From JAZQQB01 sp045628865 (lineage in GTDB: Bacteria > Bacillota > Clostridia > Lachnospirales > Lachnospiraceae): DNA of 10,532 bases. The DNA is taken from positions 1-10,532 of the forward strand of contig JAZQQB010000024.1 of the NCBI GenBank assembly GCA_045628865.1. The letters run 5' to 3'. Position numbers and translations under genes: made by a program. Positions 7,109-10,532 of the stretch are shown here, one piece after another; positions within the stretch are counted from its first letter, which is position 1, and every line of letters starts with the position of its first letter. Below the pieces are notes generated by a model that worked only from the letters and a program-made list of their open reading frames with translations, made no database searches and was not told the origin of the DNA.

Positions 7109-7136
7109 AAAAAGGCACTCCCAATATGGGGGTGCC
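7109..7136 (-). terminator. Intrinsic terminator, best oriented on the minus strand
   Basis: GGCACTCCC (7114-7122) and GGGGGTGCC (7128-7136) form a 9-bp stem with one G-U pair and an AATAT loop. Read on the minus strand, the stem is followed by TTTTTATAAT, a proper U tract. Read on the plus strand, it is preceded by A5 and followed by GGATAAAAAG, with no U tract. It is therefore a good minus-strand terminator and at best a weak stop for spoVT transcription. Confidence 0.6.
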
Positions 7137-7183
7137 GGATAAAAAGACAGCATGGAGTAGCTTTGTAAGAAAGAGGAAGGTTT

Positions 7184-9694
7184 ATGAGAAGAGCACAGAA
7201 AGGCACCAAAAAACGAATACTTCTTTTATCCCTAGTATTAGGCATGGGTTTACTGTCGGCATGTGGTTCAAAGGATAAACAGACATCGGCAGGCAGTGAA
7301 AGTGACTGGGATGAAATGGAGAGCTTTGAAACATTTGAAACAGATGATTTTGACATAAGGTCTTCGGAATCATTATCTGGTAAACTGGAAAAGACTCTGG
7401 CATACATAGAAAGCACGGATATGGAGCGTTATACAGAAGAGTCCTGGAATCAGTTTGTCAATGTTTATGCCAATGTTTATACGGAATATTTGGATGGGGC
7501 AGATGATGCAAGATGTGATGAACTGCAGATGGAACTTGAGATTGCAAGATGCAAGTTGGAGTTTAAACCTGCAGAGGACATTTCTAAACCACTGGCGTTT
7601 CGTGAACTATCTGCCGATGAAATGGTAGCAGATATGGGAACAGGCTGGAATCTTGGCAATACTATGGAGGGACACAATGGATATGTACCTGGAGAAACTG
7701 TTTGGCAGGATACCATAACAACGAAGGCGCTCATCAAGGCTGTTCATGATATGGGATTTCATACAGTACGAATTCCAGTAACCTGGGGATCTATGATCAT
7801 GGATGAATATACAATTGATGATAAGTGGATCAGCAGAGTACAGGATATTGTTGATTACTGTATTGAAGAAGATATGTATGTCATCATCAATATTCATCAT
7901 GATGGAGATGGAAAAGATGGATGGCTTAATATCGGTTCAGATGATATCGACAGTGTGTATGAGGAGTTTGAGGATGTCTGGCGATGTATCGCAAATCGAT
8001 TTAAGGATTATGATGAACACCTGATTTTTGAATCTATGAATGAAATTTCAGGCAGTGGAAATGGCTTTGATACAGATACCCAGATGATCATGAATTTAAA
8101 CCAGATTTTTGTAAATGTAGTTCGTTCTACAGGTGCCAATAATACAAAAAGATGGCTGTCAGTTCCAGGAAGAATGGCAGATATTGAACAGACAACCAAT
8201 GAACAATATGGTTTTTCTCTTCCGAAGGATTTCCTGAAGGATCGGCTTTTTGTTTCGGTTCATTGTTATGATCAGAGATTTGGCAAGGAAGATACTACGG
8301 TTGTTACAGAATTTGATATGGATAGGGTTATGTTTTTATCCAGAATGTGTGACAGACTTTCAGACAGTTTTACAGGTAAGGGAATCCCGGTAATTCTGTC
8401 AGAATATGGAGCAGTGAATAAAAACAATGGGCAGGATAGAGCTTATTACAATGAGGTAGTAAATTATCTTTGTAAAAAGGCAGGTATTGTACCTGTGTGC
8501 TGGGATCAGGGAAGCTATGACAGAACCATGGAAAAACCGGATTTTTCCTATGCATTAATTGACAGAAAAACCTTTGAAAACATCGAACCAGTGGTTACAG
8601 ATGGATTGCTTCGAGGTTACTTTTTGGATGATCAGGTTGCCAGCGTAGAGGAAATTGGTACAAAGGAAGAAATAAAAGAAATATCAGAAATTCAGATAGA
8701 GGAACCTGGTTTTTTCATTCCAGTAGGAACCAGAGCAAAACTAGGCTATACGAAAATACCTTCAGATGCAGATGAGGTAATTCTTTGGGCGTCTGAAGAC
8801 AGCAGTGTTGCTACGGTATATCAGGGTGAAGTGATTGCAAGAGGAATTGGTACTACTTTAATTCATGCATACAGCCAGAGTAATAAGGTGACACAGACCA
8901 TAGAGGTTACTGTACTTCCACAGGAAACAGAGGCAAGGATAACGGGCATTTATCTGCTTGATTCTAAGCTCTCTCTTTCACAAGGAAAGTATACCTGGTT
9001 AAACGCAACCTTTGAAGGTGGCGATGAAAGCACATTTTTAACCTACAGATCCATGGATCCAAACATTGCATTTGTATCAAGACTTGGAAAGGTGACAGCT
9101 GTTGCTAATGGGGAAACCCAGATTGTGATCACAGCATCTGATGGATACGAAATATCAGTTCCTGTTATTGTAGAAGGATATGAAGAGGAAACATCTGAAA
9201 AAATACTTCGTCTTGCATTAAATGTATTGTACAACGATGAAACGTTGGAATATTACGGAAATGAAGTCGGTAGTATGATTGAAATAACTGGAGATGGTGA
9301 GTATACAGTGACCTTTGACTGTGAGAACGATTTAGGAAAGGATGCAGTTTCTGCAGGTGTTACAGGTTTATCCAATCTGATGGCAATCTATATCAAAGAC
9401 GCTGATGTAACGGAGGGTGATAAGATCACATCGGGTCTTATTTCCTGTGATATTCAGTACGATGCAGTTGTTGTGGATGGTGTAGAATTAACACTTACTG
9501 AAAATGGAAAAAAGACTGCATTAAAGGCATCCGGCATTTTTGATACTAACGATCCGATCAATGCCTGGGATGGAAGTGCAGTACTTGAAGTAACAGAGAA
9601 GGACCATGTGCTAAACTTTACCAGCAGCGCATTGGATAACCCGCAAACTATCAGTATTACCTTCACCATCTCTAATCTGATCTTTGAAGAATAA
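7184..9694 (+). CDS. Lipoprotein GH5 endoglucanase-like glycoside hydrolase with FIVAR-like and Big2 modules
   Basis: This is a predicted surface beta-glucanase (cellulase/lichenase/xyloglucanase range; substrate not settled). The 836-aa product has a KKR-rich start, a hydrophobic core and lipobox LSAC with Cys27, so it should be lipid-anchored outside the membrane. A Ser/Glu/Asp-rich linker follows. Residues about 66-127 look like a FIVAR helical module (YTEESWNQF). The GH5 domain spans about 137-480, with GWNLGNTM, Arg196 in TVRIPVTW, HH at 238-239, acid/base Glu287 (MNE), His360, nucleophile Glu407 (ILSEYG) and Trp440. Two Ig-like Big2 domains cover about 500-578 and 584-664. A beta-rich module of unknown type (about 672-836) ends the protein and may bind polysaccharide. 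The opening is GH5_4-like, but I cannot fix the subfamily. A ribosome site AGAGGAAGG (7172-7180) supports ATG 7184. No clear promoter is seen in the 82-nt gap; a strong terminator follows. Confidence 0.9.
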   Translation: MRRAQKGTKKRILLLSLVLGMGLLSACGSKDKQTSAGSESDWDEMESFETFETDDFDIRSSESLSGKLEKTLAYIESTDMERYTEESWNQFVNVYANVYTEYLDGADDARCDELQMELEIARCKLEFKPAEDISKPLAFRELSADEMVADMGTGWNLGNTMEGHNGYVPGETVWQDTITTKALIKAVHDMGFHTVRIPVTWGSMIMDEYTIDDKWISRVQDIVDYCIEEDMYVIINIHHDGDGKDGWLNIGSDDIDSVYEEFEDVWRCIANRFKDYDEHLIFESMNEISGSGNGFDTDTQMIMNLNQIFVNVVRSTGANNTKRWLSVPGRMADIEQTTNEQYGFSLPKDFLKDRLFVSVHCYDQRFGKEDTTVVTEFDMDRVMFLSRMCDRLSDSFTGKGIPVILSEYGAVNKNNGQDRAYYNEVVNYLCKKAGIVPVCWDQGSYDRTMEKPDFSYALIDRKTFENIEPVVTDGLLRGYFLDDQVASVEEIGTKEEIKEISEIQIEEPGFFIPVGTRAKLGYTKIPSDADEVILWASEDSSVATVYQGEVIARGIGTTLIHAYSQSNKVTQTIEVTVLPQETEARITGIYLLDSKLSLSQGKYTWLNATFEGGDESTFLTYRSMDPNIAFVSRLGKVTAVANGETQIVITASDGYEISVPVIVEGYEEETSEKILRLALNVLYNDETLEYYGNEVGSMIEITGDGEYTVTFDCENDLGKDAVSAGVTGLSNLMAIYIKDADVTEGDKITSGLISCDIQYDAVVVDGVELTLTENGKKTALKASGIFDTNDPINAWDGSAVLEVTEKDHVLNFTSSALDNPQTISITFTISNLIFEE

Positions 9695-9758
9695 CCAAAG
9701 AAAGAGTAAATTGCGTACATACGTGATTTGCTCTTCTTTTTGGTATGGCCTGTTTTTT
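9694..9758 (+). terminator. Strong rho-independent terminator of the cellulase gene
   Basis: Right after the stop codon, 9703-9716 pairs with 9721-9734 (AGAG...CTCT core, three G-U pairs, ACAT loop), followed by TCTTTTT. The outer arms ACCAAA (9694-9699) and TTTGGT (9739-9744) extend the helix across the U tract, and a second T6 run lies at 9753-9758. The helix is long, A+T-rich at its base and symmetric, so it could also work on the minus strand. Confidence 0.85.
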
Positions 9759-9805
9759 AGCATCAAGAAAGAAAAAAGAACAATAAACAAGATCTGCTAA
9801 AAAAC
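9752..9805. repeat. 11-bp inverted repeat at the left border of the IS
   Basis: GTTTTTTAGCA (9752-9762) is the exact reverse complement of TGCTAAAAAAC (9795-9805), enclosing 32 A-rich bases. In addition, AACAATAAAC occurs twice (9779-9788 and 9803-9812), 24 bp apart. These repeats lie exactly where the left tip of the IS200-type element is expected, between the cellulase terminator and the left-end hairpin. They may reflect the insertion target or the end structure. A+T-rich repeats of this size also arise easily by chance. Confidence 0.45.
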
Positions 9806-9811
9806 AATAAA

Positions 9812-9830
9812 CCACTTGCTATGCAAGTGG
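9812..9830. other. Left-end hairpin of the IS, also a minus-strand terminator
   Basis: CCACTTGC-TAT-GCAAGTGG is a perfect 8-bp stem with a 3-nt loop, of the kind TnpA recognises as single-stranded DNA at the left end of IS200-type elements. On the minus strand the stem is followed by TTTATTGTTTTTTAG, so an RNA made from that strand would meet an intrinsic terminator here. A second small inverted repeat, GGCT-TT-AGCC (9841-9850), follows on the inner side. Confidence 0.7.
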
Positions 9831-9850
9831 GACACCAGCCGGCTTTAGCC

Positions 9851-9880
9851 TTAAGACACCAATACCCCCAATGTTATAAT
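9851..9880 (+). promoter_or_regulatory. Promoter of tnpA
   Basis: TTAAGA (9851-9856, 4/6) and a perfect TATAAT (9875-9880) are 18 bp apart, with TG one base before the -10 (TGT-TATAAT). Transcription would start near 9887, giving a 35-nt leader that ends in a very strong ribosome site, AAAGGAGGT (9910-9918). The site lies inside the element, so tnpA can be expressed wherever the IS lands. Confidence 0.55.
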
Positions 9881-9921
9881 AAGTGTGGCTACCAACCGCA
9901 CAACATAACAAAGGAGGTAAA

Positions 9922-10392
9922 ATGGATAAGAATACTTTATCACATACTACGTGGGAGTGTAAGTACCATATTGTATTTGCACCAAAATATAGGAGACAAA
10001 TCATATATGGAAATATTAGAGCAGACGTTGCAAATATACTCAGCACATTATGTAAGCGAAAAGGAGTAGAAATAATAGAGGCTGAGTGTTGCAGAGATCA
10101 TATACATATGTTGGTGAGAATACCACCTAACATAAGTGTCTCAGAATTTATGGGATACTTAAAAGGAAAAAGTTCGTTAATGATATTTGATAGACATGCA
10201 AATCTAAAGTATAAGTATGGAAATAGAAAGTTTTGGTGCAGAGGCTATTATGTAGATACGGTCGGGAAAAATGCGAAGAAAATAGAAGAGTATATAAAGA
10301 ATCAACTTCAAGATGATATCGCATACGATCAATTAACATTAAAAGAGTACATTGACCCGTTTACGGGTGAGCCAGTAATCAAAGGTAAATAA
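9922..10392 (+). CDS. tnpA: IS200-type Y1 transposase TnpA (HUH superfamily)
   Basis: TnpA nicks and rejoins single-stranded DNA at the hairpin ends of its element, working as a dimer. The 156-aa product is of normal IS200 length. It shows the HUH metal-binding motif His60-Ile-His62 in CRDHIHMLV. The C-terminal helix carries the tyrosine motif YIKNQ: catalytic Tyr124 with the helper Gln128. The N-terminal WECKYHIVFAPKYRR is typical of the family. ATG 9922 is chosen because a near-perfect ribosome site AAAGGAGGT ends 3 nt upstream and the family start is here; a start at 9883 would add 13 unrelated residues. The gene looks intact, so the element may still be mobile. A candidate antisense promoter inside the 5' part of the gene (9970-9999, minus strand) could limit expression, as known for IS200. 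Confidence 0.93.
   Translation: MDKNTLSHTTWECKYHIVFAPKYRRQIIYGNIRADVANILSTLCKRKGVEIIEAECCRDHIHMLVRIPPNISVSEFMGYLKGKSSLMIFDRHANLKYKYGNRKFWCRGYYVDTVGKNAKKIEEYIKNQLQDDIAYDQLTLKEYIDPFTGEPVIKGK
9970..9999 (-). promoter_or_regulatory. Candidate antisense promoter inside tnpA
   Basis: On the minus strand TTGTCT (9999-9994) and TACAAT (9975-9970) are 18 bp apart, matching the sigma-A consensus at 4/6 and 5/6. Transcription would begin near 9963 and run across the tnpA start codon and ribosome site. It would reach the left-end hairpin at 9830-9812, which has a T-rich stretch behind it on this strand. The predicted product is an antisense RNA of about 150-165 nt. The match is moderate, and such sites occur by chance in A+T-rich coding DNA. 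Confidence 0.35.
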
Positions 10393-10397
10393 AAAAT

Positions 10398-10503
10398 GTC
10401 CCTTTAACAGGGACGATCAGTGAATATGGTGCGGTTGGGGCCTTTAATTTCGTGGGCCCTTTGAGGGCCAAGCCGGTAACCGAGCCTTACAGGCTCAGAG
10501 CAA
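10398..10503 (+). other. Structured right-end region of the IS (possible ncRNA)
   Basis: Between the tnpA stop and the terminal hairpin lie three perfect 6-bp hairpins: GTCCCT/AGGGAC (10398-10414), GGCCCT-TTG-AGGGCC (10455-10469) and GAGCCT-TAC-AGGCTC (10482-10496). They allow competing pairings, such as GGGCC 10438-10442 with GGCCC 10455-10459, and GGTTGG 10433-10438 with CCAAGCC 10468-10474 with one bulge. The stretch is clearly more G+C-rich than its surroundings and has no open frame of note. The folded right end recalls the guide-RNA (omegaRNA) region found at the right end of IS605-type elements that carry tnpB. That resemblance is only in layout. Confidence 0.45.
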
Positions 10504-10525
10504 ACCACCAGCTGTCGCTGGTGGT
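10504..10525. other. Right-end hairpin of the IS
   Basis: ACCACCAGC-TGTC-GCTGGTGGT is a perfect 9-bp stem with a 4-nt loop close to the window edge, followed by CATGATT. Its position, about 110 nt after the tnpA stop, fits the TnpA-recognised right-end hairpin of IS200-type elements, with cleavage expected a few bases downstream. Without T residues after it, it is unlikely to be a terminator on the plus strand. Confidence 0.7.
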
Positions 10526-10532
10526 CATGATT

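Larger units (their letters stand above)
9795..10532 (+). mobile_element. IS200-type insertion sequence, tnpA only
   Basis: A compact element of about 0.74 kb contains a left-end hairpin (9812-9830), tnpA (9922-10392) and a right-end hairpin (10504-10525). Its size, the Y1 HUH transposase, the lack of terminal inverted repeats and the subterminal hairpins all fit the IS200 group, which moves as single-stranded DNA by cutting next to such hairpins. No tnpB is present inside the window. The exact tips cannot be fixed without an empty site: the left tip is probably within 9790-9811, and the right tip is at or just beyond the window edge. Confidence 0.75.

Noticed and set aside
9883..9921. Upstream start for TnpA
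   Set aside because: It would begin before the predicted transcription start and cover the AAAGGAGGT ribosome site; ATG 9922 gives the normal family N-terminus.
9821..10069. 82-codon plus-strand frame overlapping the left end of the IS and tnpA
   Set aside because: It lies in a different frame across the hairpin, promoter and 5' part of tnpA. Its translation shows no family features and it has no ribosome site of its own.

Overview
The window looks like chromosomal DNA of a low-GC, spore-forming Firmicute, most likely a plant-fibre-using gut Lachnospiraceae. Evidence for this is the A+T-rich sequence, strong AGGAGG-type ribosome sites, a SpoVT sporulation regulator, a lipoprotein GH5 cellulase with Big2 modules, and an IS200-type transposase. 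The family placement is inference from gene content and sequence style. All recognised genes are on the + strand.

Layout. Positions 1-440 hold no credible protein gene but are very rich in short perfect hairpins. They contain a terminator for an upstream gene (1-25), two copies of a 30-bp repeat, a 51-nt three-way-junction palindrome, an excellent sigma-A promoter (190-218), and a roughly 215-nt structured leader running into pth. Positions 441-4558 hold pth (peptidyl-tRNA hydrolase) and mfd (transcription-repair coupling factor), 29 nt apart. A promoter inside the end of mfd drives a membrane-anchored glycerophosphodiester phosphodiesterase (4617-6500). Then comes spoVT (6556-7101), preceded by a 12-bp palindrome that overlaps a possible sigma-G-type promoter. 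The order pth-mfd-spoVT is an old Firmicute gene order; the phosphodiesterase is an insertion into it.

Positions 7184-9694 encode an 836-aa secreted lipoprotein: signal peptide, FIVAR-like helical module, GH5 catalytic domain, two Ig-like Big2 domains and an unassigned beta-rich C-terminal module. A strong terminator follows. From about 9795 to the window edge lies a compact IS200-type element with only tnpA. It has a left-end hairpin, a good tnpA promoter, a candidate antisense promoter and minus-strand terminator (resembling the antisense control known for IS200), and an unusually elaborate multi-hairpin right end.

The housekeeping genes (translation rescue, DNA repair, lipid turnover, spore development) do not form one pathway. 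The cellulase and IS look like accessory cargo placed after spoVT. The best candidates for something undescribed are the hairpin-rich DNA/RNA at 1-440, where six hairpins share G-N-A triloops, and the structured right end of the IS. No clear new protein system is visible.
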